Positions 26,922-35,129 of a stretch of 64,000 bases of DNA are shown here, piece after piece. The DNA comes from QKMZ01 sp012965515 (GTDB lineage: Bacteria; Cyanobacteriota; Vampirovibrionia; Obscuribacterales; Obscuribacteraceae): NCBI GenBank assembly GCA_937879965.1, contig CALFMP010000004.1, forward strand, positions 425,280 through 489,279, given 5' to 3'. The position numbers and the translations under genes were made by a program. The first letter of the stretch is position 1; the number at the start of each line of letters is the position of its first letter. A model generated the notes under the pieces. It had not been told where the DNA came from and did no database searches. It was given only the letters and a program-made list of their open reading frames with translations.

Positions 26922-27704
26922 TTGAAGATTGCTGTTTGCGTAAAAGCGGTTCCTGATACGGATGCCAAGATCGCCATCGCCGGCGACAAGAAGAACATTG
27001 ATTTCACCGGTGTTCGCATCGTCACAAGCCCCTACGATGAGTTCGCCATCGAGGAAGCGCTCAAGTTGAAAGAAAAGCATGGCGGAGAAACGACAGTTTT
27101 TTCTGTCGGCGGCGCTGAAGCTACGGATGTATTGCGCGACAGCTTGGCACGCGGTATCGATACCGCGGTGCATATCCAAGATGAAGAATTCGCCAATCTC
27201 GGACCACTCGGCACAGCCAAAGTTTTGGCAGCAGCCCTCAAGGACGGTGGATTCGACGCTATCTTCTGCGGACAGCAAGGTGTAGGCGGCGACAACAACC
27301 AGGTTCCGGCAATGCTTGCTGAATTGCTCAACCTGCCGCAAGCCACGATCATAGTCAAATTGGAAATCGACGGAAACAAATTCAAAGCTGAAAGAGAAAT
27401 CGAAGGTGCTCACGAATTTGTCGAAGGAAGCTTGCCTGCAGTATTCAGCACCCAGAAAGGTTTGAACGAGCCACGTTATCCTTCCATCAAAGGTGTAATG
27501 GCTGCCCGTCGCAAAGAAATCGCAGTGAAGAACGCTGAAGCGCTCGGCATAAAAGGAAAGTTTGCTGCCGATGTTCGCAAGATCAAAGTCAAAGAGATGA
27601 TGTTGCCGAAAGAAAGACCAGTAGGCCGCAAGCTCGACGGCGATGTAGATGCGCAAGTCAAACAGCTGCTCGATCTTTTGAGAACGGAAGCGCGAGTTAT
27701 TTAA
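26922..27704 (+). CDS. etfB: Electron transfer flavoprotein beta subunit
   Basis: The 260-residue protein has KIAVCVKAVPDTDAKI at its N-terminus, the AMP-binding region FCGQQGVGGDNNQVPAMLA, and the ETF-beta signature around EGSLPAVFSTQKGLNEPRYP. It carries electrons from acyl-CoA dehydrogenases to the quinone pool together with EtfA. The start is TTG 26922, just after GGAGGAAGG; an in-frame TTG at 26907 is upstream of that site. etfA follows after 75 bases. Confidence 0.95.
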   Translation: MKIAVCVKAVPDTDAKIAIAGDKKNIDFTGVRIVTSPYDEFAIEEALKLKEKHGGETTVFSVGGAEATDVLRDSLARGIDTAVHIQDEEFANLGPLGTAKVLAAALKDGGFDAIFCGQQGVGGDNNQVPAMLAELLNLPQATIIVKLEIDGNKFKAEREIEGAHEFVEGSLPAVFSTQKGLNEPRYPSIKGVMAARRKEIAVKNAEALGIKGKFAADVRKIKVKEMMLPKERPVGRKLDGDVDAQVKQLLDLLRTEARVI

Positions 27705-27779
27705 CGTGCAATTCAGGTGATGCGCGGCGTCGCCTCATAAACGGGTTTTCTTACAAGCAGAGTTTTTAGGAGAAGAGAG

Positions 27780-28763
27780 ATGGCAGAAGGAATTCTAGTT
27801 TTCATCGAACAGCGCAACGGACAAATTCGCAAAGCGAGTTTGGAAGCGCTTTCTGAAGCGTACCGCCGGATTGCGACAGTAGGTGGCAACGTGACCGCGC
27901 TCATCGTCGGCAAGGATGTAAAATCGTTGGCAGGGAATCTGCCCAAGTATCATCCGCACAAAGTCCTCGTTGCTGATAGCGCAGACTTTGAAAAGTATTC
28001 GACAGAAGCTTACGCAGCAGCTGTGGTCGAAGGCATCAAGAGCGTTTCGCCGAAGTATGTTTTCGCTGCCAACACCAACATGTCCAAAGACTTGATACCG
28101 CGTGTAGCGGCACGTTTGGATGCTCCTTGCGTATCTGACGTTACCGAGTTCGAAGTCGAAGGCAATAACTTGCAGCCTAAACGCCCGCAGTATTCGGGTA
28201 AGGCTTACACCGTATACGAGTTCAACTCCGACCTGGCTTTCATGACTTTGAGATCGAATGTTTTTGCGATTCAAGAAAGCAGCAACAACGTCAATTGCCC
28301 GATCGAAGATCTGGCAGTTAGCATTGGCGAAGTCAGAGCCAAAGTGACTGAAACCCACGCATCGGCAGGCAACAAGATCGAACTCAGCGAAGCGTCTATC
28401 ATCGTGGCAGGCGGACGCGGAATCAAAGGACCAGAAAACTGGCCGGTACTGCAAAATCTTTGCGATCAACTCGGCGCAGCTCTCGGTGCTTCAAGAGCAG
28501 TTGTCGACGCCGGCTGGATCGATCACCAACACCAAGTCGGTCAAACCGGTAAAACAGTCAGCCCGCAGCTCTACATCGCTTGCGGAATCTCCGGCGCCAT
28601 TCAGCACTTGGCCGGCATGAATTCGTCGAAGGTAATTGTTGCCATCAACAACAATCCGGAAGCAGAAATCTTCAAGCATGCTACTTATGGCATCGTTGGT
28701 GACTGCCTAGAAGTCGTACCCAAGCTGACTGAAGAAATCAAGAAAATGAACTCCAATAACTAA
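27780..28763 (+). CDS. etfA: Electron transfer flavoprotein alpha subunit
   Basis: The 327-residue protein begins with VFIEQRNGQIRKASLEAL and has the C-terminal FAD-binding ETF-alpha signature: ASIIVAGGRGIKGPENW, GQTGKTVSPQLYIACGISG and IVAINNNPEAEIFKHATYG. AGGAGAAGAG precedes the ATG. It completes the ETF with etfB and is followed by a strong terminator. The ETF may serve the acyl-CoA dehydrogenase-like gene at 57.5 kb. Confidence 0.96.
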   Translation: MAEGILVFIEQRNGQIRKASLEALSEAYRRIATVGGNVTALIVGKDVKSLAGNLPKYHPHKVLVADSADFEKYSTEAYAAAVVEGIKSVSPKYVFAANTNMSKDLIPRVAARLDAPCVSDVTEFEVEGNNLQPKRPQYSGKAYTVYEFNSDLAFMTLRSNVFAIQESSNNVNCPIEDLAVSIGEVRAKVTETHASAGNKIELSEASIIVAGGRGIKGPENWPVLQNLCDQLGAALGASRAVVDAGWIDHQHQVGQTGKTVSPQLYIACGISGAIQHLAGMNSSKVIVAINNNPEAEIFKHATYGIVGDCLEVVPKLTEEIKKMNSNN

Positions 28764-28789
28764 TTCGGTTGTTGGTGAGAATTTCGAGA

Positions 28790-28820
28790 AGCGCTTCCTT
28801 TCTGTGAAGGAAGCGCTTTC
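28790..28820 (+). terminator. Terminator after etfA
   Basis: AGCGCTTCCTT and AAGGAAGCGCT form a perfect 11-bp stem with a 6-base loop, 26 bases past the etfA stop. The T-run after it is short (TTTC). Confidence 0.8.
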
Positions 28821-28831
28821 AGTATGGAGCG

Positions 28832-28911
28832 GCCGCGCTCCGGTCTGTGCCGGTGGCGCACACGCCGTAACCATGTAAGTGATGCGGCTCCTGCAGGAGC
28901 GCATGCACGTG
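28832..28911. repeat. Cluster of short GC-rich palindromes
   Basis: Between the etfA terminator and the reverse TPR gene lie GGAGCG-GCCG-CGCTCC, then the perfect 14-bp palindrome GCTCCTGCAGGAGC at 28887-28900, then TGCACGTGCA. The GGAGCGCATGC flank resembles the palindromic repeats elsewhere in the window. No gene was found in this gap. Confidence 0.6.
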
Positions 28912-28921
28912 CACTACAGTG

Positions 28922-29755
28922 TTACTTCCATTGAAACATCTGTCCGTCTTTGCCTGGCACCGCAGTAGGAACTTGCGGTTCTGGCGCGGGCTTCTGTTCG
29001 CTAGGAGTATGGCTGTAATTTCGCGTGTACAGGTTGGTTCCGACTGGACTTAGATGGTGCTTGCCGTCTTTGTGTTTTTCTTGCAGCAAGCTTTTGAGAT
29101 TGTCGGCGCTCTTTTGAATTTCCGTCGGTGGGCGCTTGTAATAGCCGCCAAATCCGCCTGAGCCCTGGTTGTTTTCATACTGTCTGCTCAGTCCGTCCAG
29201 ATATTTAGCCAGCTCGGGCGGAACCTCACCTTTTTTCTGAGCCATCCACCACGGCACGTTGCCGCCCGCCAATCGTTTGCCGGCGTTTGACTGGCCCTGA
29301 CCGCCTTGTTTGTCCAGGGTAGCCAGAGCTCGCTCCATTGCGGGGTCAAGTCTTGGCGCTGCCTGTTCCGGAGCTTTCCTCGTAAGGCCTTGTCCTTGCG
29401 CATCCACATCGAGATAGTCGAGTGCCTGCTTGGCGAACTTACCTACCTGTCCCGAGGGATCAAGCGCGTACGTAATTCGAAATTCGCGCACTGCCGATTC
29501 CATTTGTTTCAAATGCACGCAGCAATTGCCCATGTAATAGTGCAGCGTAGGATTGTTGAATTCGGTGGGCATAGCCGCACCGAGGTTGCCTGCAGCGGCG
29601 GCAAAATCACCGTTGCGGTAGTCTTGAATCCCTTGCAGGAGGAACTTATTGACCGCAAGAGCTGGGGCGAGCCCCGAAGCTGCAAAAAGCAAGCAGCCGG
29701 CAATCAGCGCCACCGTAGCTTTCTTCGGTCTTACTTGTGTTCGTCCGGCTCTCAT
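28922..29755 (-). CDS. Exported TPR-containing protein
   Basis: The 277-residue protein has a signal peptide with cleavage near LALAV. A TPR-like region (about residues 38-115) follows, with QGIQDYRNGDFAAAAGNLGA and LHYYMGNCCVHLKQMESAVR. The C-terminal half is Gly/Gln/Pro-rich and probably disordered. CGGAG lies 9 bases before the ATG. It is the last gene of a reverse run with TadG-like and TadE-like genes (35-base gap), so it may be a periplasmic assembly helper of that system. Function not established. Confidence 0.72.
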   Translation of the reverse strand: MRAGRTQVRPKKATVALIAGCLLFAASGLAPALAVNKFLLQGIQDYRNGDFAAAAGNLGAAMPTEFNNPTLHYYMGNCCVHLKQMESAVREFRITYALDPSGQVGKFAKQALDYLDVDAQGQGLTRKAPEQAAPRLDPAMERALATLDKQGGQGQSNAGKRLAGGNVPWWMAQKKGEVPPELAKYLDGLSRQYENNQGSGGFGGYYKRPPTEIQKSADNLKSLLQEKHKDGKHHLSPVGTNLYTRNYSHTPSEQKPAPEPQVPTAVPGKDGQMFQWK

Positions 29756-29790
29756 TTATTGGCTCCGAGTGCTTCTCTCATCTTACAGCT

Positions 29791-31326
29791 CTATTCAGTG
29801 ATGAAGTTTGAAATGGTCGTTCGCGAGATCTTTAGAATGCCCAGGCAGGGACCAAAACCGGTTCCAGGCGCCCACATTACTTTTCCCGATACTTGAGTGT
29901 ATTTTTCGCAATCGGGGTTGCCGCCTATGATTTGTGGCCAGCAGTAGTTTGGCTCATCGCGCTGCTCGTGTTCGTCAACGATCAGTTTGTCTATTCCATC
30001 AAACATGATTGGCGAGTTCATCCATGCTTCGGGAAGTGGCTGTTGGGGATCGTATGGCGCGATTTTTATTTTGGGATCGGTTTTGTCCTGACTGCTGTAT
30101 ACCGGATAAATTATGTAAGCAGGTGCCGGGGGAACCTTCTGCAGCATCCCCATTAATTCTCCCATCGTGTAGTCATGCTTGATTTCTTTGATGCGCTGTA
30201 GCATCCGTTCATACTGCTCCTGGTGGTTACCCGGGAGCGCATTCATGGAACCCAGTAATGTACCTGACTTATACTCATTTCCTAGCGAGGCATAGCCATT
30301 CAGAATGCGGTTGTTCTTCAGTTCATAACCTTTGATTCCAAAGACCGTTTTCGGCTCAAATCCGTATGGCGTCGGCTTTCCCGCCATTTTATCTTTGACC
30401 TTCCAGTAGGCCATATTCTCCATGTTGATCTTGATAAACGCATGCGGAATCGCCAGCCTGTACTCGTGCATTGGGTTCGCTACGCTGGATGCTGAAGCGC
30501 TAAGCGATGCTTTGGTGCCGAGATTTATTCCGTTTGCTCGGAAGGCATTTGGGACGGGATTGCCATTGAGCGGATTGGAGCGTGCATCATTGGAATTGAA
30601 ATTGCTGTCAGTGGTCAGGTGCGGCATCTCGTTTGGAACGAAGGATGCGAAAGTGAAGTTCTTGTTGTTGGCGTTAAAGGGCGTGTAACCGCGCACATGA
30701 CCGCCATTGGAAGGTGCTACCGCAGCACCCTTAGGTATCTGTTTCTCATCGAATTTGAGATTGCTCGGCGCGCCGCGATCCACCATCGCGACATCCCATC
30801 CGGGTCCGTCAACAGTTTTCAGCTCTGAATTGCTGCCCAAAAGTTTTGCGCGGCGAATATTGGCAATGTCATTGAAAAAAGTATCCAACTTCTGCTTGCA
30901 AGTCACAGTTTCGACCAATGCGTCATTGGACTGCTGCGCAATCCGGTAGGCTTGATCGGCGTTTTGAGTAGTGTATGAATTGGCCAGTCCTTCTTTCTGA
31001 ATCGCTTCTGCATTTGCGTTGATCAAATACGCCTTGCCCCAGACGCGATTGATATTGCTCATTCCGACTAAGCCGCCTTTATCCGCAACATCGGCGAATT
31101 GATCGCTGATTGGAACTTTCAGCTTGGCGACTTGCTTTGAAACGTTGAGAGCGGCGGCATCAACAGCGTTACGCACTTCTCTCGATCCGCTGTTGAGCGT
31201 GTAGAACTGAAACGCAATGAAGACTAGGATAATCAAAAATCCAGCGCTTACAACCACGAGAACGAGCGAAACGCCGCGTTCGGTGCGCATCTGTTTTCTA
31301 TTGGTTTGAGGAATTGCGATCGTCAT
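29791..31326 (-). CDS. TadG-like pilus-associated protein
   Basis: The 511-residue protein starts with a short basic stretch and a single hydrophobic segment (about residues 18-45, ERGVSLVLVVVSAGFLIILV). It is followed by SREVRNAVDAAALNVSKQVA, the TadE/TadG N-terminal pattern for prepilin-like inner-membrane anchored proteins. The long periplasmic part has no recognised catalytic domain; it contains NANAEAIQKEGLANSYTTQN-like Asn-rich stretches. Two TadE-like genes precede it. TadG-type proteins act in Flp/Tad pilus or adhesion systems. Confidence 0.75.
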   Translation of the reverse strand: MTIAIPQTNRKQMRTERGVSLVLVVVSAGFLIILVFIAFQFYTLNSGSREVRNAVDAAALNVSKQVAKLKVPISDQFADVADKGGLVGMSNINRVWGKAYLINANAEAIQKEGLANSYTTQNADQAYRIAQQSNDALVETVTCKQKLDTFFNDIANIRRAKLLGSNSELKTVDGPGWDVAMVDRGAPSNLKFDEKQIPKGAAVAPSNGGHVRGYTPFNANNKNFTFASFVPNEMPHLTTDSNFNSNDARSNPLNGNPVPNAFRANGINLGTKASLSASASSVANPMHEYRLAIPHAFIKINMENMAYWKVKDKMAGKPTPYGFEPKTVFGIKGYELKNNRILNGYASLGNEYKSGTLLGSMNALPGNHQEQYERMLQRIKEIKHDYTMGELMGMLQKVPPAPAYIIYPVYSSQDKTDPKIKIAPYDPQQPLPEAWMNSPIMFDGIDKLIVDEHEQRDEPNYCWPQIIGGNPDCEKYTQVSGKVMWAPGTGFGPCLGILKISRTTISNFITE

Positions 31327-31334
31327 CTTGATTC

Positions 31335-31784
31335 CTAATTCGGTGCCGGAGTAGACACGATGGGCTCAACTGAACTCGCTCGGCATTTTATTTCATCATA
31401 GCCGGGCAGTGGGATTGGCAGTTTCAACTGCATCAATGTGGCGACGGAAACCAGACCTTTCACCGGGTCGTATTCAACGTCGTCTACCATAACCGCCTGA
31501 ACCATCCAAACCGGAGTGCAGTTTTTCACAACATCTTCTGCAACTGTTTGTGCGCTGTCCTGGCTGGTTGCCTTGGCTGCGCCGCGAGCGGCTGCTTCTG
31601 CCAGATGCTCGTTGCTGTCCACTGCGGACATAAATGCAACCACGTCGACTGCTGCAAGACCAATTGGTATGAGAATGATGAAACCGGTCAAGGTCTCGAC
31701 CAGACTCGAAGCGCGACTTCTTCGCTTTGTTGAGCGCTTGGTCAGACTTCTGGTTCTGGCTGCGCGTTTAGCGGAACATGTCAT
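31335..31784 (-). CDS. TadE-like pseudopilin
   Basis: The 149-residue protein has an Arg-rich cytoplasmic start, then SSLVETLTGFIILIPIGLAA, where the Glu in the first turn of the hydrophobic helix is the TadE/pseudopilin hallmark. A periplasmic domain with two Cys residues (NCTPVW and IKCRAS) follows and could form a disulfide. The ATG lies inside the end of the preceding gene (17-base overlap) behind CTGGAG. Eight bases separate it from the TadG-like gene. Confidence 0.72.
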   Translation of the reverse strand: MTCSAKRAARTRSLTKRSTKRRSRASSLVETLTGFIILIPIGLAAVDVVAFMSAVDSNEHLAEAAARGAAKATSQDSAQTVAEDVVKNCTPVWMVQAVMVDDVEYDPVKGLVSVATLMQLKLPIPLPGYDEIKCRASSVEPIVSTPAPN

Positions 31785-32292
31785 TTGGATTCTCCAGGAC
31801 TTTTGTCCGCGCTACCTTCATTTCGACAGGAGCTCCGAGTGCCGGAATCTTTGTTAGGAAGGGAATCTTCAACAACGGCTCGATAGAAACATTTGTAGTG
31901 ACGGTCACATAAACAGCCACTTCACTCAGCTTGTAGTCGACGTTTGTGACTGGTGGAGCGGTCAGTTTTGCCAGACCACCCATCGCTGAGCTTGCCCACT
32001 TATTGGGTATCCCTGCGATAACCTCGCCAGTATTGGAAACGGCCATGCTCTTAGCCGACTTAGACGCTTCTCGAAGTTGCAGATCATTGAGCGTCAGAAC
32101 CGAGTAGTAGCTAACTCCGAAGTAAATTACGTCGATGAGCGGAAAGAGTGCGAACATGAGCAGTAAGAACAGCGCCGGTCCTGCTTCGCTCAAGGCCGTA
32201 CCCCGCCGGCGACGACGGACCAAGTGCCGCCTTCCAGTGACGCAGGAGTTTGTCCGAAACCTGAGACGAGTGCTCACCGAATAGATCTCCAC
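31768..32292 (-). CDS. TadE-like pseudopilin, first gene of the cluster
   Basis: The 174-residue protein has an Arg-rich run (RRRRRRG) followed by TALSEAGPALFLLLMFALFP, again with a Glu at the membrane boundary as in TadE. The remainder is a periplasmic domain. The start is a GTG at 32292 with weak support; a later start near the Arg run is possible. It overlaps the next gene by 17 bases, which suggests coupled translation of the two pseudopilins. Confidence 0.68.
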   Translation of the reverse strand: MEIYSVSTRLRFRTNSCVTGRRHLVRRRRRGTALSEAGPALFLLLMFALFPLIDVIYFGVSYYSVLTLNDLQLREASKSAKSMAVSNTGEVIAGIPNKWASSAMGGLAKLTAPPVTNVDYKLSEVAVYVTVTTNVSIEPLLKIPFLTKIPALGAPVEMKVARTKVLENPNDMFR

Positions 32293-32448
32293 GCTCTAAC
32301 CAATGACCCGCCAATTACGGCACATGAGAAAGTGAGATTTGCCTAATAATTATAACAGAGCTTATACCTAAGGCTTGTAAAGCCTTACTGGCCTACATTT
32401 AGCCTTTGTAAGCATAATGAAAGTCCACCTGCTCGACAGAGTGGCGAT

Positions 32449-33660
32449 TTAACCGTTGAGGACACTAAATCCTGGTGCTAGAAACGCGCAGTAGGCCACA
32501 TCTTGTCCTAAATTCTTGACTGTAACCTGATGCAGAGCGACTGCATCATCCAGTGTTCGCGCCCGTCCTCCAAGCGCCGGTGTGGCCAGGTGATCGTGAA
32601 GAAGCTTTGGCGCTATGATCCAGATTATTTCGTCGACCAGGTCTTCGTCGATCATATTGCCGGCCAAACTGCCCCCACCTTCACACAAAACCGTATTTAT
32701 GCCCCTTTTCACAAGCTGTCTTAGCCCTTCTTCAAGGTCTAAAACTATCGACTCTCGGTTTTGTTGCTTGTCGTCTTCCCTGCGCAAGGGTACGCCGGCA
32801 GCGAGTTGGGAAACTTTTACAGTTGGCTTTGCAATTTCATAGGGTACGCCAATTAGCTCTACAAGCGGTAAATCGGCCAACTTCCTGTCCGCGCGATCTT
32901 CTCTTGTGATTACGAACGTTCTTGCATCTGTTTGATGCGTATAGATTTTGGCATCGAAGGAAACTTTGAGATCTTTGTCGACCAGCACTTTTACAGGGTC
33001 TCTGCTGTTCTCAATTTCACGAACGTTCAGTGTCGGATTGTCGATGAGGGCGGTATTGGTGCCTACTAGAACAGCATCGAACTGGTTGCGCAATTGGTGC
33101 ACGTAATGCCGTGCTTCCGGCCCTGTTATCCACCGGCTGCCGCCATGACGGTCTGCGATTTTTGCATCGAGTGTGGTGGCAAGTTTCAGACATACCCAGG
33201 GCAAACCGGTCTTGATTCGTTTTATAAAACCGCGATTGAGCGACCTGCATTCATTTTCTAAAACGCTGGAAACGACCTCAATTCCTGCATCTTGCAATGC
33301 TTTGATTCCGCCCCCGGCTACCACCGGATTGGGATCAACCATTCCGCAAACGACCTTCTTCACACCACTGGTGATGACTTTGTCTGAGCAGGGAGGGGTT
33401 TTTCCGTGATGGCAGCACGGTTCCAGATTCACATACAGCGTGCCACCCTCTGCCTTCTCTCCAGCTTCTGCCAAGGCATTCACTTCGGCATGCGGTTCCC
33501 CATGCTTGTGATGGTATCCACGGCCGACTACTTTGCCGGACTTGTCTAAAACGATTGCTCCAACCATTGGATTCGGCGATGTTCGACCCTGGGCAATCGC
33601 CGCCAGTTCGAGGCACTCGCGCATGAACGCTTCATGAGAAGAAGACTTCGGCGACTCCAT
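32449..33660 (-). CDS. ribD: Bifunctional riboflavin deaminase/reductase RibD
   Basis: The 403-residue protein has an N-terminal cytidine-deaminase-like zinc domain: TSPNPMVGAIVLDKSGK, then GEPHAEVNAL (catalytic Glu) and LEPCCHHGKTPPC (zinc Cys pair). A C-terminal reductase domain follows, with LKLATTLDAKIADRHGGSRW and LCEGGGSLAGNMI. It carries out two steps of the riboflavin pathway. ATG 33660 is preceded by TGGAGCTCT and overlaps the end of pfkA by 29 bases. Confidence 0.94.
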   Translation of the reverse strand: MESPKSSSHEAFMRECLELAAIAQGRTSPNPMVGAIVLDKSGKVVGRGYHHKHGEPHAEVNALAEAGEKAEGGTLYVNLEPCCHHGKTPPCSDKVITSGVKKVVCGMVDPNPVVAGGGIKALQDAGIEVVSSVLENECRSLNRGFIKRIKTGLPWVCLKLATTLDAKIADRHGGSRWITGPEARHYVHQLRNQFDAVLVGTNTALIDNPTLNVREIENSRDPVKVLVDKDLKVSFDAKIYTHQTDARTFVITREDRADRKLADLPLVELIGVPYEIAKPTVKVSQLAAGVPLRREDDKQQNRESIVLDLEEGLRQLVKRGINTVLCEGGGSLAGNMIDEDLVDEIIWIIAPKLLHDHLATPALGGRARTLDDAVALHQVTVKNLGQDVAYCAFLAPGFSVLNG

Positions 33661-34651
33661 AGAGCTCCATATCGAGAGACTTTATTTTGCCCACGCCTTC
33701 GCTTATGGGAACATCGACAACATGATTACCTTGCAGCGCCACCATGCGTCCAAACTTCTTTTCATGGACAAGGTCTGTTGCCTTAACACCAAATCTGGTG
33801 GCAAGAACTCTGTCGAAGGCGGTTGGTGATCCACCGCGCTGGATGTGACCAAGAACTGTTGCTCGTGTTTCGTAGCCTGTCTCTTGCTCGATGAGCTTGG
33901 CGAGTCTTTCTCCGATTCCTGTGCGCTTGTTGCCGTTTATGGTTACGGGGGGCGCTTCTTCATCGCCTTCCAATCTTGCGCCTTCGGCGACTACCAGAAT
34001 AGAATAGTCGCGGCCCCTAGCGTGGCGCTTTTTGATTGACTCAGCAATCTCCTTTAGTTTTATTGGCTTTTCTGGAACCAGAACGAAATCAGCACCGCCG
34101 GCAATACCGCCATAACATGCAATCCATCCGGCATTGCCACCCATTACTTCGCATACAAGTACGCGATTGTGCGATTCCGCCGTAGTATGCAGCCTGTCTA
34201 TGGCCTCCATAACGATGTTTACGGCAGTGTCGAATCCGAAAGTGAAATCGGTCGAGTTTAAGTCGTTGTCGATTGTTTTCGGGACACAGACAATTTTGAT
34301 TCCATGCTTCGAACTCAGCTCTTCTGCGATGTTGAGCGTTTCGTCGCCACCAATTGCAATCAATGCATCCAAGCGATGTTTTTCCATCTGCTCGGCAATT
34401 TTCTCCGGTCCGCGCTCTGTTTTGAAAGGATTGGCACGCGATGTTCTTAGAATCGTTCCGCCCCGGTGAATCAGACCGCCTGTGCCCTGCAGAGTCAGAG
34501 GCATCACCATACCTTCCATGGGCCCGCGCCAGCCTTCTAGAAATCCGACTACTTCCGAGCCGTGCTCCATAACCGAGCGCCTTACGATGGCTCTGACCAC
34601 GGCATTCAAGCCGGGGCAGTCGCCTCCACCTGTAAGGATTCCAATCCGCAT
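33632..34651 (-). CDS. pfkA: 6-phosphofructokinase
   Basis: The 339-residue protein starts MRIGILTGGGDCPGLNAVVR and has FLEGWRGPMEGMV, IAIGGDETLNIA, VPKTIDNDLNSTDFTFGFDT and GHIQRGGSPTAFDR. It commits fructose 6-phosphate to glycolysis. At the position equivalent to E. coli Gly104 it has Glu (GGDE), and at Gly124 it has Lys (PKTIDND), a combination found in the mixed ATP/PPi group rather than classical ATP-PfkA. An upstream GTG at 34663 has no ribosome-binding site. ribD overlaps its end. Confidence 0.9.
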   Translation of the reverse strand: MRIGILTGGGDCPGLNAVVRAIVRRSVMEHGSEVVGFLEGWRGPMEGMVMPLTLQGTGGLIHRGGTILRTSRANPFKTERGPEKIAEQMEKHRLDALIAIGGDETLNIAEELSSKHGIKIVCVPKTIDNDLNSTDFTFGFDTAVNIVMEAIDRLHTTAESHNRVLVCEVMGGNAGWIACYGGIAGGADFVLVPEKPIKLKEIAESIKKRHARGRDYSILVVAEGARLEGDEEAPPVTINGNKRTGIGERLAKLIEQETGYETRATVLGHIQRGGSPTAFDRVLATRFGVKATDLVHEKKFGRMVALQGNHVVDVPISEGVGKIKSLDMELYGVAEVFFS

Positions 34652-35129
34652 AATTACGCCCACACAAGTTACATGCTGAAAGTGGCTCGAAGTAAAGAGC
34701 CGATTTCAAGCGACATTAGTATAACGGCATTGTCAGCGGCCCTCGCATTTGTTCGACTCAGGGGCGTGTTTAATCTGGGCGGAAATGACAGAAATCGGCA
34801 CTGACAAGGGAAAAGGCGGGTTAAGCTCTGTGAAACACCCGTTTAAGGTTGGGGTCGGTCGGGCTTCTATGTCAGCGAAACTGCAGAATTGAGGCGGTTT
34901 ATTGCGCGCATTTTTAAGCTTTTCCGAATTCCGAGGCGATCTTCGCCAGAAGGATCTACATTTATAAGATGCCAGAGCCGGTAATTGGGGCTGGTCGCGC
35001 TCTTGTAAACAAGAGAAGCGCCTCTGACCGCCGACCCGGTGTTCAAACATAACGCGCACAGTGCGCCCCGGATACAAGAACGCACACCCGCACAAAGAGT
35101 GATTGCGCTCCCAAATGGAGGAACAAGTC
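34652..35129. other. Divergent pfkA-sucC intergenic region
   Basis: About 480 bases separate the divergent pfkA and sucC starts. No convincing gene was found; the reverse frame at 34733-35179 is low quality and runs into sucC. A GCGCAC-A-GTGCGC palindrome sits at 35054-35066. Promoters for both operons must lie here, but no confident -35/-10 pair was recognised. Confidence 0.45.
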
